DNA of 64,000 bases from Norana najaformis (GCA_964023275.1 OZ029915.1:36211073-36275072); one strand, 5' to 3'; shown: positions 24,801-36,760, counted from the stretch's first letter. Program-made: numbers and translations. The notes: generated by a model from the sequence alone, not told the origin.

Positions 24801-26221
24801 AGTAAACAGATGTTCCGAACTTTGGCAATATAGACTGGAGACGAATTTACCGATTCGCAGTTTACTAATTTCATTATTATATGCAATTGAAATGATTTCC
24901 TATAAGCACCAGTGGTGTTGCATGGTCCTCTCTCAACATCTTTCCGTCCTTATCGGAATGTCAAGGTTTGCCACACACTTTAAAATCAAGCATCTACAGT
25001 CAATGAAGTTGGAGTGTCCCGATATCAAAGAATGATGGCACAATATGAACAATTTTTCAGTTCTTACAGTTCTTACCAAAAGGTTATTTAAAATATACAA
25101 TAAAACATAAGTTTTCTAAGCGATATAACGGAGAGCTTTGAAATTGTTAATTTAATTTCCGTTTTGAATACCCCTAAGCCAGTGGAGAAATAGAGTGAGG
25201 AGTGCGATCAACACCAACGGCCGATAAGTCTATGGATTTAAATAAGAAGAAAACGAGATATATCTAATGATAACAGTGTGGATGATTATAGCAGGCACAG
25301 AGACAAAGCGGCCTGAAATGTTCTGTACAGAGGCTGCCCCTGCATAGGGGAGGCCAAAAACGCGGCCCCCAACTGAACCTTTCCCCGGATGCCTGTCACT
25401 TCTTTACATTTGAATATGCTCAATGGTGGATCAAATGGTGGACCAGCTGAGATTTTGCCGAGTCGTAGCAATGAGAGCTTGGGTTGCCTGTTAAAGTCGG
25501 AGTGTGAGAACTCTAAAAAGCCATAAAATTGTGACAAGAAAGAAGAGAACATGAAAAATTTGCACATATTTAGGTAATGCTGTAAAAGCTTCTGGGAGAT
25601 TTGAAGTCCGTTAAATACTTGGCTATCATTTTGCAAAATCTGCCGTCGCTGAAAATAACATTTGTTATCATAAACAAAAAAGTCTTGAGGCTTCCCTTGG
25701 AGCTCTGGTCTACCATGGATCCATTGTCGGAAACCTAGCTATGCCAGAAATCACTAACTACAGTCGTTGCAAGTGAAATATTCTTTGGCGCAATATCATG
25801 TATGTTATTCGAAGTGCAGAGAGGTTTGTATACAGGTCAGCAAACAATTTCTTCAAATTAAGTGAAGCTGAATTCAAAGCGAATTAACATCGTATGCCTA
25901 TATAAAGCAAAGGTAACGTCGACAGTGCATGGGCTTTTGGGTGACAGCGACTGCCTGGTCGTTTGTGTCCATTTTGTTCGCAGAAGCTTTCGAAAGACTT
26001 CGCTTTCGGTAGAAGCCGCATCCGTTGCCCAACAGAAGGCAGCTTCTGCAGCAAACCGAAGCCACATCTAATCATCATCGAAATTGGTGGGGGTCGTTTC
26101 TGCTTTCTTGAAACCACGGGTCACCATCGAACCAATTAGCGCCTTCTACGGGTCCATTGTTACGAGCCCAGCAGTTCACACCACCCAGGCATCTACAAAG
26201 ACGACCTGGTAGCAGCGGACC

Positions 26222-26290
26222 CCTACTTTCCCTCCTCCTCCTCCTCCTCCTCCTCCTCCTCCTTCTATCCTTCCTCCTCCAGCACTTCCC
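26222..26290. repeat. (TCC)n microsatellite in a CpG-rich block
   Basis: cctcctcctcctcctcc tract. It creates a false signal-peptide-like poly-Leu reading on the plus strand. Confidence 0.85.
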
Positions 26291-27202
26291 GTCTCTCGTT
26301 CTCCTCCGTCACCAGAAATCAGGCGGCGTTAACCAGCGAGACTTTGACTTATCGTCGGTTTGCGCGCTGGTTATTAGTGTCAGTCAGCCCGGGTCTTTCC
26401 CTGCCAGGTGTTTCGCTCACGGTTTAACGGTTCTCTGTCGTGCAGAGGGGGCAGCGAAGAGCCCCGACCGGGCGGACCCACGGCCCAGCGACCGCGTCCC
26501 GGATACAGTTATCGAAAGCGGTTGTCGTCTAGCTACGAAAGGCCACACTCCGCTGCACCCTCGCATTAGTGTCAAGTGTAATTCGACCCAAGTCGGGCGA
26601 TCTGTGGTCCTTACGTAAGCAAACGGTGCTTCGGGGGGGGGGGGGGTACGTACCGTACCCGTTCGTCGGGGTTATGCAAGCATTCGGGCCCTAACCTTCA
26701 AGTCCGCAGCGTGAATTACGCGCGTCGTTTGCAAGGCAGCTATTTCGAGTCACCATAAATTATCGATTTTCTGGTGATCGATTATTCGAAAAGTGACGGA
26801 TGCCTCACGGGTTGACTGCTTGACTTAACTTCTCCATATCGATGCAAGGAGTCAAACCATTCACGTCAATAGGTAGCTGTCGTTTGAGATGAAGAAAGAT
26901 ATCTCCTTTTTCGTTTCTATGCACAGTTCAATACGTGCTATACTGCAGACCACAGAAGCTGTGATCTGTGTCTTGCTACATCCACATGCCTCTGTAAATG
27001 TAATAGGAGACAACTTGACTGCTTCACAAGATGGGTCTGTGCATTTGTTTTCCTGTTAGGTCCTGAAACTAAAGTTCTCTGAAGAACAAGCAAAGTAACG
27101 ATTGCAAACACTCTGTTATAGGAGGCTTTCTTTTGACGAACTTGTTCGCATAGATGCTGGAATATATACTGGCGTTGTGAATATCTAGTCTAATCTAATG
27201 AC

Positions 27203-27357
27203 TTTTAAAAAGCTGTTATAAAAATGCCCAGGGCATCAGTTGATGGTCGCTGCAAATCAAAATCGCAGTCAAAATTATAATCCTTTAGAGAAGCCGGGTC
27301 GAATTCCGATAGGTCAGAGAAACCAGAAGCCAGACTACATTTGTGAGTAAGTTAATA
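27203..27357. repeat. Second copy of the TATAGCGCC-type dispersed repeat (head only)
   Basis: Shares with 3769-3900 the phrases gttataa-atgccca-gcatca and gagaagcc-ggtcgaattccgatagg. Divergence of roughly 25 percent by eye suggests an old copy. Confidence 0.6.
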
Positions 27358-28429
27358 TATGATCGCATCACACATATACGTGAAGCTTTCTCATCGAGTT
27401 TCATTGCAGAGACCGTTGAAATGTTGTATACAAGACAGACAGTCTAAATCAAAGTAGAAACGGATGTAAGATCACGAAGGGTGGTGTATAGGCTTATGGT
27501 TTACAGGTTATTCTAGTCCATTCCACTCTTTTAACAATCTTCGAAGTTCAAAATCAGTTTCTATACCCATGGCGTTATATAGAAATCTGGTGCCTGTTGG
27601 CTGTATATGTATAGGATTCCAACTGACATGACAGACCCTACTCAGATGGTTGTCCCAGCCCCCCTATCCATTGGGGCAGAGCATAATGTTAGTAAATAGT
27701 GAGTTAATGTTCAGCTTACTTTTCACCATTCAGCTGGGGATCAGTTTCACTGAACCGGTGTTATTTATCCTTTGCAGTATATGCTGTCGATGGCCCCTCG
27801 CTTATATTAATCGTTGGTGGGGTTGTGTACGGGGCACTTGGCCACGGTCCTCGGTCCTAGAGACTAGCTCTTATTTGTTCCACTGATGCTTTGATTCATT
27901 CCTCACGGAACTAGATTTCATCATGTTTTCCTTGAAAGGGGCAAAGACAAGGCTAATATGGCTAAGTTCATCTCTTTCTTAATTTCTTCACAAGGTGACT
28001 CAAACCAGTGCTTTGTTGGCTTTCTTAAGATGCTGGTACCAAGTCTCCATGCACTCTGCATGCAGTAAATTCTTCATCAGTAACAGTTCGCAATCGGCGG
28101 TTCTATCTATCTCTGATTAGTGATGTATTCGCATCATCAGACGCCTATCTCTTCCAACACTCACTTCGAGGTCTTTGTTTTATTCCTATCGACAAGGGCG
28201 ATTTGTAAGTGAGCATTGCCCTCCACCCCCATTAAAATCGGTTCAGGCTATCTTTAACTGAAGACATATTTTCTATGCATTTCTTTTTTGCCACATTGCT
28301 GTCAAACACAAATCGTACCCATAGTTATATATGCTAAGCTTTTGATCTCCTGTCCTCATTATTATCATCTTTGGCGTGTCCTTCTCCGCATGGAGCGTTG
28401 CCACTTCCACAAACTGTTGCATGTATAGC

Positions 28430-28577
28430 CTTCTCTATATTCTGCCATGGGATCGTTTCCAGATTGTGTATAGTCCGAAATTCAGCGGCGCAGGTCAGAC
28501 TGCACCTCTAGTGTGCTCGTGTATGGCAAGGGCGCCCGGCTGATGGTCCCTTCCAACCTCTTCGGGGCCGGATATAT
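28430..28577 (-). pseudogene. LINE reverse transcriptase remnant, distal part (interrupted by transposon copy 1)
   Basis: Reading the minus strand from 28577, the sequence continues ISGPEEVGR, the point where the other half (30784-31135) breaks off. It goes on into a decayed segment resembling the LINE C-terminal end (a LNFGLYT-like phrase). The two halves were one element before the 2.2-kb transposon inserted. Confidence 0.6.
28548..28575. repeat. 28-base direct repeat, left of transposon copy 1
   Basis: cccttccaacctcttc then r-gggccggatat. It matches 30783-30810 with one difference (G here, A there). It encodes the shared SGPEEVGR of the LINE on the minus strand. Confidence 0.9.
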
Positions 28578-28873
28578 CACTGGTCAACATAGAAATCGTT
28601 ACTGACTGGAAAAGGCCCTAATGTGTAGCATCTTGGTGTGCTGAACATGAATATAACCATAAAATTTTTTTATTGGCTCTCGTTTTGAAAATATTTCATA
28701 TAGTTCATTTTTTATGTTTCACCATGTAAATTTATGCAGTAGGACTGCGACAATATCCTAAATAAGTCTAGAATGATGTAATATTCCACCTCATTGCATA
28801 ATCCCATCATGGACACATCATGCACAGTTGATTACGTCATTTTCTGATGCAATGTAAAACTACAGCCAGTCGG

Positions 28874-28913
28874 CTGCTGACGTAAGATGACGTCAGCAGT
28901 GTACTATATAAAG
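28874..28913 (+). promoter_or_regulatory. Transposon internal promoter: CRE palindrome plus TATA box (copy 1)
   Basis: CTGCTGACGT and ACGTCAGCAG form a perfect 10-base inverted repeat around aagatg. It holds TGACGTAA and TGACGTCA, the CREB/ATF half-sites and full site. TATATAAAG follows at 28905-28913, about 115 bases before the ATG. The same arrangement stands at 43684-43723 in copy 2. Confidence 0.55.
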
Positions 28914-29027
28914 CGAGTCGGAACGGTTGAGCATTTACAATATTACAGACTTTGTGCGAGACAGTTTAAGTTACTGTTTTATAAAACTATTATTACTTTA
29001 TCCATTTAGATACAATACAGAACAGTA

Positions 29028-30709
29028 ATGCCTCGGAAGTGCGTAAATACTGTGGACAACTTTTGTTACATTTGTGGGGAAGTGACATTTGCCAACCAGA
29101 AGAAAAGTATCACTTATCAAGTCAAGAAGGCATATCATGCTTACTTCGAATGCAAGGTTGGTGACCAAGACAAGCCATGGGCCCCGCAGATATGCTGTGC
29201 TACATGTACAACACAGCTTTCACAGTGGTTGAATGGCAAAAGACCATCAATGCCGTTTGCAGTTCCCATGGTGTGGAGAGAGCAAAGCAACCACGTTACT
29301 TCTGCTTGGTTCCTCCTCTTTCCGGTGGAATAACGAAGCAAAAGAAGTCGACAATAGTCTACCCAAACATTCCGTCAGCATTGAGACCAGTTCCACATGG
29401 TGATGGACTTCCTATTCCAGAACCTCCAGCAGAATATATTTTCCTTGATTCATCTGATGAGGACAAGGGTGAGCCGACATGTTCTTCTCCTGGTCCGTCA
29501 GCGTGCAGTGATCCCGATTTTCACTGTGGTGCATCATCAACCCCACACAGAATAACACAGGAAGAACTAAATGACCTTGTTCGTGATTTGGACTTATCCA
29601 AAAACAAGGCAGAATTGCTAGGATCAAGACTCCAACAATGGAATCTTCTAGAAGAAGATGTCACAATTACTTCATATAGAAAGCGCCATCAGCAGTTGGA
29701 ACCTTTCTTTATGAAGGAAGGTAATCTGGTATTCTGTTCCAATATTGACGACCTCATGAATGCCTTACAGATCACTCATGACCCACAAGAATGGAGACTC
29801 TTTGTAGACTCTTCAACACTGAGTCTTAAGGCTGTGCTTTTGCACAATGGAAACCGTCTTCCATCTATTCCATTAGCGCATGCTGTCCACATGAAAGAGA
29901 CATACGATAACCTAAAACACCTACTGCATTCCATTGACTATAACAGGTACAAATGGCACCTGTGTGGTGATTTGAAGGTAGTTGCCATTTTAATGGGACT
30001 GCAGCAAGGATATACAAAATATATGTGTTTCTTGTGTGAGTGGGATAGCCGAGCAAGAGAGTTGCACTACGTGCGGAAGGAATGGACTCCCAGACAAAAC
30101 ATGGCAGTTGGACAGAAGAATATCCAGCACCCAGCTCTGGTCGAGGCTCACAAAATCCTACTACCACCCCTTCACATCAAACTAGGTTTGGTGAAGAACT
30201 TCGTGAAAGCCATGGACCGCACTTCGCCAGCTTTCCGATACCTGCATGAAAAATTCCCTCGACTCAGCGAAGCAAAGATTAAAGAGGGAGTTTTTGTGGG
30301 TCTTCAGATTAGAGAACTCTTCAAAGATGACCGCTTCAACAACTTGCTGGAGGGTGATGCGAAACAAGCATGGAATGCTTTTCGTCTAGTGTCTACAGAC
30401 TTTCTGGGGAATGTTAGGGCAGAAAACTACAAGGAACTAGTAGAAGACATGCTCAAGCAGTACCAGAAATTTCGCTGCAATATGTCTCTGAAGATGCATT
30501 TCCTTCATTCCCATCTGGATTTCTTCCCTGACAACTGTGGTATGGTTAGTGACGAACATGGCGAACGTTTTCATCAAGATATCGCAACAATGGAGCAAAG
30601 GTACCAGGAAAAATGGTCCACTACAATGTTGGCTGACTACTGCTGGACAATCCGCAGAGATGCTCCAGAACAGCTGTACAAGAGACAGGCAAAAAAATCT
30701 AAGAACTAG
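29028..30709 (+). pseudogene. Putative transposase of the CACTGG element, copy 1 (frameshifted)
   Basis: The ATG at 29028 opens a Cys-rich N-terminus (FCYICGE ... ICCATC, spaced like a ZAD-type zinc finger). A Pro/Ser/acidic linker follows, then a long conserved body with WRLFVDSS, CGDLKVVAI, CFLCEWDSRARELHY, LPPLHIKLGLVKNFVKAMD and SDEHGERFHQDI, ending ADYCW...KRQAKK. I have seen proteins of this type repeatedly in arthropod and other invertebrate genomes as uncharacterised multi-copy genes, but I cannot name a superfamily. Asp in VDSS, Asp in GDLK and Asp/Glu in SDEHGE are my candidates for a DDE/D triad (inference). Relative to copy 2, ten bases are missing near 29297. This breaks the frame after residue 90; the body reads on in another frame to TAG at 30707-30709. 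Confidence 0.8.
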
Positions 30710-30782
30710 TCTATGACCTGGTTTTTACAAATATTAACTGTAAGTGTATCACTATTGGCATGCATTGTGCGATATAAAATTA

Positions 30783-30810
30783 CCCTTCCAACCTCTTCAG
30801 GGCCGGATAT
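30783..30810. repeat. 28-base direct repeat, right of transposon copy 1
   Basis: Second copy of the target sequence. It replaces the missing right terminus of the transposon. Confidence 0.9.
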
Positions 30811-31135
30811 CATAACTCGCATAGCTCTCCCATGGTCCTGCTCGCCGTTGGAACACGCGATATGTCCAAACAGGTGAAGCCTCCTTAGTTGGATCATCTT
30901 CGACAGTGGATGTGCATCATGCGTCGATATAACTCATCGTTGATGACGTATGCCCATAGGGAATGTATTCGCAGTATTCTCCGCTTGCACCACTGTTGAA
31001 AGGCATCGAGCTTCGCCTCCATGATTTTGGTTAGCGTCCAGGTTTCGGCTCCATATACAATGACAGGCAATACGTAGGCCTTTAGTAGGAGGAGTTTGGC
31101 ACTCTGCAGCCGGATGCTGGTACGTTAGATACATT
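30784..31135 (-). pseudogene. LINE reverse transcriptase remnant, proximal part
   Basis: The minus-strand reading contains KAYVLPVIVYGAETWTLTK, then LDAFQQWCKRRILRIHS and, after a frameshift, QLRRLHLFGHIA. These are the C-terminal hallmark phrases of a LINE polymerase (YGAETWT, FQ-RCLRRIL, LRLFGHV). It has several stops and frameshifts and no catalytic box. It continues at 28577 on the other side of the inserted transposon. Confidence 0.8.
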
Positions 31136-31439
31136 CTGTACCCAGTAGTTTTAGCCCTCTTTCACTAGTCGCGTGCGTGTGGTCGTTTCTGCAATCATGC
31201 ACGACTCTGCGTTCATCTAATAAGAATGCACAGGGTTCTTAAAGTCATGATTAAGAAACCACGAATCTTCATTTTTTGGTGCTCAAGTTACCAGACAGCA
31301 AGAGTTGCACCTGTTTTAAGACAGGCTTTCATACGAGAAACTCTTTTGAGTGGCTTTCTGTAGCAGGTGCTATATTTACCAAAATTTGTGTAAGATATAT
31401 GTACCAAAACAATACACGATAATAATGCACCCGTACGTG

Positions 31440-31770
31440 CGTATGCATACATACATGCAAAGATGCATGCATAAATACATACGCACATACACAAGTACAC
31501 ACATACACGCAAGCATACATACACGCATGCATAAATATACAGATACGTGTATACAATTATACATGCATACATACATACATTCATACATGCATATATACAT
31601 GCATAAATACATACATACATGCATGTTTACACACATACACGAATACACGCATGCACAACTACCACAAAGCATACATATACACATGCATACATCCATACAT
31701 GCATACATACATTCATACATGCATACATACATATACATACATAGCATACATAGGTAGCATGCATACATAC
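31440..31770. repeat. CATA/CATG tetranucleotide microsatellite
   Basis: Imperfect acatacatgcata runs over more than 300 bases. They produce spurious open frames on both strands. Confidence 0.95.
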
Positions 31771-32500
31771 CAACATTTTAAGGACTCTGCAGATTAGAAA
31801 ACATAGTAGAATTTAATGTTTACGTTCTGCTTTGAGTTCAGCCTATAGATAAACAGTTCGCATAATTGTGAGCCTGAAGGCTAAAGCTTTTCATTCATGT
31901 CTTCCGTTGGTCACGAAAGAGAAAGTCGCGGCTCAGAAACAAGAGCAACCTTTCCTTTCAACCTCCAACCAAACCTAACATAATTATTTTGCCTGATGCA
32001 ATTATTTTCGTGGCCGAGTAATTATGAGCGCCGGTATTCTTTCGGAGCGTTGCCCACAAAAGCGCCCCGCGTGCAGGGCGTTGTCCTGGTTTTCAAGAGC
32101 CCTAAAGGGTGGCCGAAAACTCCCCGAAGCTACTTCGGTTTTGGCTACCAGTCGTCTGCAACAATTGTTAACGTGCTTTCTTGCGAATCTTTCGCCACTA
32201 AAGTCGCGTGTCATCGAGGGTTCGCGCACGCGTCCGTCCTGCCTTTGGACTTGGCCGGCGCTCCCCACGGCTGCTCCCTGCAATGGGCGTCGACCCCAGT
32301 CCCTAAAACCGGGCACCATTGGCTCGCGATGCGTATGAGCTCAGCCAACTGGCGCGTGCACTTTCAAACCGCGCGTGGCGTGTTCACTGGACCGGAACGG
32401 CACACGGCCGCGTCATTAAAAACCCCGAGACACGATCACCAAGATCCATCGACAGGTGTTCTGTCTGCGTTGCCGTGGGCTTGAAAATCAGTTGGACGAC

Positions 32501-33886
32501 ATGAAGTGCGATACTTCCTCGACCGAGACGATGAATTTCTATGCGGACTTTGACGACGAAGTCTTGACGGCCAACGAATTCCGCTTCTTTCCGAGTTTCT
32601 CCGATGAGAAAATGGCTTCTCTATCGAACGCCTCTGATTTCCTTCTGCAGCAGCGCATGGGCGATGCCAACTCAGACAAGACGGTCGACTGGCAGGAACA
32701 GAGTGGCGCTGTGGCAAGCGAGGACACTGAGAATTGCCACCCGTCGTCTGACGCGGCTGCTGCTGCTGCCGCCCAGGGGGCGCCAGCGAAGCGCTGCCGA
32801 CGATCGAGAACTAGAACCCTCAGCCCCCAGTTGCTGGTCAAAGTGAAGAGAACGCGTCGCTTGAAGGCGAACGACCGAGAACGCAACCGGATGCACAACT
32901 TGAACTCGGCGCTCGACCACCTGAGGTGCGTCCTGCCGACTTACCCCGAGGACACAAAGCTGACGAAGATCGAGACGCTTCGGTTCGCTCACAACTACAT
33001 CTGGATGCTGACGGAGACGCTGAAGCTGCTCGACCTGCAGGACCAGGTGAAGCAAAGTCATCTGACTGGCACTGATCCTTCCGTCGATCTCCAGAGACTG
33101 ACCGCCATGACTAATGAACTGGCTTCGCAGGTGACCCTCAACACGGATCGCCTCTTCCACAACAACTCAGCTATAACGACTCTACTCAACAGCTTACAGC
33201 TCAGCCTCCAAGGGGGCGCCATCGGAGATAGCGACGCCCTATTACAAGGCGCCTCCTTCAGCAGCTCAGGTAGCTATGATGACGCTAGTTACTGTTCATC
33301 GCCTCTGTCCAGTAATCTCCACAGCCAGTTGTCACCGTGTTTGATCACAGATCGATCGCAGGTCTTTCTGAATCACGCCGCTCGGCACCACCATCAGCCA
33401 CCGTCGTTCGATGCAATCACCAATGACCCTATGTTCCAACTGGGTCAGGTCAACTTCGCCGGAAGTTCATCGTCTCCTTCGTCGACAAACACGGATCTCG
33501 GATACTTGTCTCCTCCTCCCTCCCACTCGTCCTCCATCGCTGGGTACACTCCGCTAGCAAAGAGCCAACTGGCGAATCTTCTCCTCCCTCCATCAACGCA
33601 GCATCCGCAGATTGCAGTTAACAACAACAACTGCAGTACCCAGTATTCCTATAGCAACGAGTCTCTTCATCCTCAGCTGAGACGGCATCCGCTTCAGCTG
33701 CACCAGCAACCGCTGCAGCCACTTATCCATCAGCATCTTCAGCATCGGCAGCAGCAGCAGCAGCACCAGTCACAAAGAGAACTGCTGAATAAGGTGTACG
33801 CGCAGCAGAGCTTCACGATAAATTCCGAACTGTCAAATGCTATTGACATCAACCAAACCTACACGGACGCACGACGCATCGACTGA
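32501..33886 (+). CDS. Ngn: Neurogenin-family bHLH transcription factor
   Basis: Role (family knowledge): proneural activator that dimerises with E/Daughterless proteins and binds CANNTG boxes in the nucleus. Seen: 461 codons in one exon, as is usual for neurogenins. I chose ATG 32501 (G at -3); the frame is open upstream only to non-ATG codons, and ATG 32531 is an alternative. The bHLH spans about residues 118-177: basic region [17 protein letters not shown], helix 1 [10 protein letters not shown], loop, helix 2 [20 protein letters not shown]. This signature places it with neurogenin/Tap and not with NeuroD or Atonal. The N-terminus is acidic with an Ala run. After the bHLH come 280 residues rich in Ser, His and Gln, with a poly-Gln stretch near residue 425. 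Vertebrate neurogenins are nearer 210-270 residues, so the tail is long. The G+C content is well above its surroundings. Confidence 0.95.
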   Translation: MKCDTSSTETMNFYADFDDEVLTANEFRFFPSFSDEKMASLSNASDFLLQQRMGDANSDKTVDWQEQSGAVASEDTENCHPSSDAAAAAAAQGAPAKRCRRSRTRTLSPQLLVKVKRTRRLKANDRERNRMHNLNSALDHLRCVLPTYPEDTKLTKIETLRFAHNYIWMLTETLKLLDLQDQVKQSHLTGTDPSVDLQRLTAMTNELASQVTLNTDRLFHNNSAITTLLNSLQLSLQGGAIGDSDALLQGASFSSSGSYDDASYCSSPLSSNLHSQLSPCLITDRSQVFLNHAARHHHQPPSFDAITNDPMFQLGQVNFAGSSSSPSSTNTDLGYLSPPPSHSSSIAGYTPLAKSQLANLLLPPSTQHPQIAVNNNNCSTQYSYSNESLHPQLRRHPLQLHQQPLQPLIHQHLQHRQQQQQHQSQRELLNKVYAQQSFTINSELSNAIDINQTYTDARRID

Positions 33887-34232
33887 AACAGACAATCGCT
33901 CTTATAGAGAGAGAGAGAGACACTGAGAGACCATAGCAATAACACGTAACGCAGTTCTTCTGTATACTTGTTTATATATTCATCATTTCCTAGTTCTGGC
34001 ACAAAATCTTATTTCATATATTTAGATATCTTCTTACTTTTTCTTAATATAAAGATTATATATGTATGCAAAATCCTTACCATCTCCGCACTGAAATGCA
34101 AGTCATTCATTCAATGATAATGTTTATATCACAAATTTTCCTCCACACCCTATAATACACGTTATGAGCAATGAGTAGATGTGTAGACTATATTGGCTAT
34201 TCAAACTACAGAGAACACCAGAGCGTCGCAAA

Positions 34233-34265
34233 CACCTGCTTGAAGAGCAGGTGCCTTGACAGGTG
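34233..34265. promoter_or_regulatory. Three clustered CAGGTG E-boxes, two forming a perfect hairpin, downstream of neurogenin
   Basis: CACCTGCT-tgaag-AGCAGGTG is an exact 8-base inverted repeat with a 5-base loop. A third CAGGTG follows at 34260-34265. As DNA this is an E-box cluster; as RNA in the 3' UTR it would be a stem-loop. Confidence 0.5.
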
Positions 34266-34327
34266 TATGTATACAAGAGCCTGTGATATGTGGACAGGTA
34301 ATTAAAGCCAGTGCTTATATATATATA

Positions 34328-34781
34328 TGTATATATATATTATAATAAACAACTGAATTTCGTAGCATCAAAAGAACTCAAGGTACGGCAGTTCCGATTT
34401 TACAATCTCATTACACATATCTGCTAACCCCTTTAATTAAAATATTGTATGAAATAAACTTCTAAAGCAGGAATCAGTTGACGATGTAGAAAGTAAAATT
34501 ACAGACTTACATGATATATATTTACGCTTTGACTTTTTGTTAAATATAAGCATAGCACAGTATAGGCTGAATATCTGTTGCGATCATCATGCCATACTTG
34601 ATTTGTATGTATCAGTTAAAAGGCTTTTATATACACCAGTTTTGTAAATATCTGTAATCTATATAGACTTAAAGCGTTTTTATGAAATGGCTTGAACTTG
34701 TCTTTAGACTGTTATGATTGAGAATTGTTGCATCGTATATGATCACCTCTTATGACTGAGAACTGTGAAACATTGTAAATA
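34328..34781 (+). promoter_or_regulatory. Pumilio-type motifs in the presumed 3' UTR of neurogenin
   Basis: TGTATATA at 34328-34335 and TGTAAATA at 34643-34650 and 34774-34781 fit the PUF consensus UGUANAUA. The region is AU-rich, so chance matches are possible. Confidence 0.3.
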
Positions 34782-34783
34782 AA
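34778..34783 (+). terminator. Likely neurogenin polyadenylation signal
   Basis: AATAAA followed by a GT-rich tgtatttat. An earlier AATAAA at 34344-34349 would give a shorter 3' UTR without the last two PUF-type motifs. Confidence 0.4.
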
Positions 34784-34799
34784 GTGTATTTATAACTGA

Positions 34800-36760
34800 A
34801 AACTCGTAGTTTGTTGACTGAGCATCGGCAAACAGCTGAGAAATGTAACCACTTGACATCTAACTGGTGTAAGAAATCAGTTAGAAGTCAAGTGATTGAA
34901 TCTCAAAGCAACTATGCACAGATATTCTATTAAAGACCACAGATGTTAAACATCTCAATGGGAAGTGAATGCTAAGTAAGCCTAACAAAAGCAAACCATA
35001 TTTAAAATCATAGTAACTATTATAATACTTCATCAACATGAGTCTGGTTTTAGGAGCCTTTCCCCTTGCAAGAAAACATTATTCTGAATTATTAGGAAAA
35101 GAAATTGAAAGAACTAATATTGATTTAGATAATCAGTAACTTATTACGCATCTGTTCCAACGAGTTGCAGTTCTGTCGCCAGACACGCGGTCGTTTAAGT
35201 GTGAAGAATCATTTAACCGGCGCGCAGACAGACAAAGCATTACCAATCTAACAACTTCAAGGACCGCTTCATTTGGGATGTATCGCACAAAAAGTTCACA
35301 TAACGTGTCTGATTTCGAACCCGAGGCGCTGAAGAGGAAGACCGACGACTGCATGCCTGGCTGTATATGTGTGACTTATTGCCTGATCAAATTATTTCTA
35401 AGTGTTCTGATCACTCGTTACCTGCTGTTACAAGAAGGTAATCTGCCTGCTTTTCGTCATAATTAAGCTGTCGGTCTACCTCACCGGCTTGCTTTTCTGC
35501 AACTTACCGAGTTTTCTAGATAGATCTTGGTTGATGTTTGGTGGACTATTATGACAGCGATGTAAAAGTTACAAGATTAATTTAGATTAGATATCGCAAC
35601 TTTAATCTAATTGAATTTATCAGGTTAATAATCTAAATGAATCGGGAATCCTCACATTCAATCTGCTGTGACCAAAAAGACACTTATTTGCTGATGCACT
35701 GACTGACAACTTATTGCAAACATTGATAACGGCGCTATCAAAACTTTTAGATCAGAAGTGAAACTCTCTGTCCCCTGTAAGACCAGAGTTCAATTTTATT
35801 CAAAGTCAGAAAGTTACACCATAATAACGTAATCTTGAAATCAAACCAATGTTGTGCCTTCAAGCGCATAACTGAGTTTGGACCACTTGATGCCAATAAT
35901 TATTCATGCATCACTGCACAGCCTTCGCTAAAATGACAATGTAATAATATCTATGTTGGTACAATAATTCATTCAGAACTTTTCTGTTACAAATGCTCTG
36001 AAGTTAATGGCTAAAAACGTGTATACAGACAAACAAGAGCGGGAGCTGAAAACATGAAATTAGTCTGATTATGGATGGCGAGAGCAGTAGTCGTCAAATG
36101 CGACTTAAGATCGCATGCAAGACGGCATCTCCTTTTGGTGACAAGTGACGCTGTCAATTGTGATGATATTCCGTGGAACAATGGCTAAACTCATTGAGCG
36201 TCAATCGTCTGGCAGAATAGGAACGTCCTGTGCGGATGAACGCAAACAATGAACAGGAAAGACTCACCGACGAAAAATCTCAACGATATTCGCCTTGTAT
36301 TGCGAAGGCAGACTAATAGAAGGCCTTTATGCTCAATGGCCGAAGATCGATTGGTCCTTAATATTCAAGAATGCTAACGAGTCGTTCCAGTTGCTCGCTT
36401 ACTCATGAATAAGGCTTCGTAGAACGGCCCTGGATGGATGCCTATATCGACCTTAAGAGCACACTAATGAGTTTTTATTTACAGTGACTCATGAGGAAGG
36501 ATCTTGAAGAAGAGTATAGGGTTGCTATAAGGACTCGGTAGATGCCTCTGGAGGTAGTCACGCGTGTATCAAGATGCCTTGATGCCTTCAGCGATTCAAT
36601 CGCTGTCATTCGGTGGGTGAAGATGTAAGCATCCCGAGGAATGCCCCTGCCACAGACTCTCACACACATACACCCAGCGGAGATTGCGGCCCTGGATATG
36701 GCATCTAAATATCACTTATGCTTCTAGCTTGCATGCAAGGCAGAACGTTGACCTTTGATC
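34800..36760. other. Gene-free stretch between neurogenin and the satellite
   Basis: AT-rich, with only short open segments. It shows no recognisable element or RNA gene. Confidence 0.5.

Larger units (their letters stand above)
21050..28430. other. Gene-poor stretch
   Basis: It holds a degenerate tandem repeat (21620-21830), a dispersed repeat at about 23280-23480 (tttgtataacgcc head), a CpG-richer block at 26150-26760 with a (TCC)n tract and a 13-base G run, and a TATAGCGCC-family copy at 27203. A 138-codon open segment at 24325-24741 lacks homology I can recognise. No exon is supported. Confidence 0.4.
28578..30783 (+). mobile_element. CACTGG-terminus DNA transposon, copy 1 (right end missing)
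   Basis: From CACTGGTCAACATAG onward this copy is about 99 percent identical, by eye, to 43388-45735. It includes the promoter-like region, the transposase-like ORF and 75 bases beyond the stop. It then stops at gatataaaattac, lacking the last 150 or so bases and the right terminus. The next bases (30783-30810) repeat the 28-base left flank at 28548-28575 with one mismatch. It is inserted in a LINE fragment. Confidence 0.85.

Noticed and set aside
26157..26618. 153-codon open segment with a signal-peptide-like poly-Leu stretch
   Set aside because: The Leu run comes from a (TCC)n repeat, and the rest has no homology I recognise. The CpG-rich block may be regulatory, but I see no specific support.
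31288..31768. Cys/Tyr/Met-rich and His/Thr-rich open segments on both strands
   Set aside because: They are translations of the CATA/CATG microsatellite, open in several frames at once.
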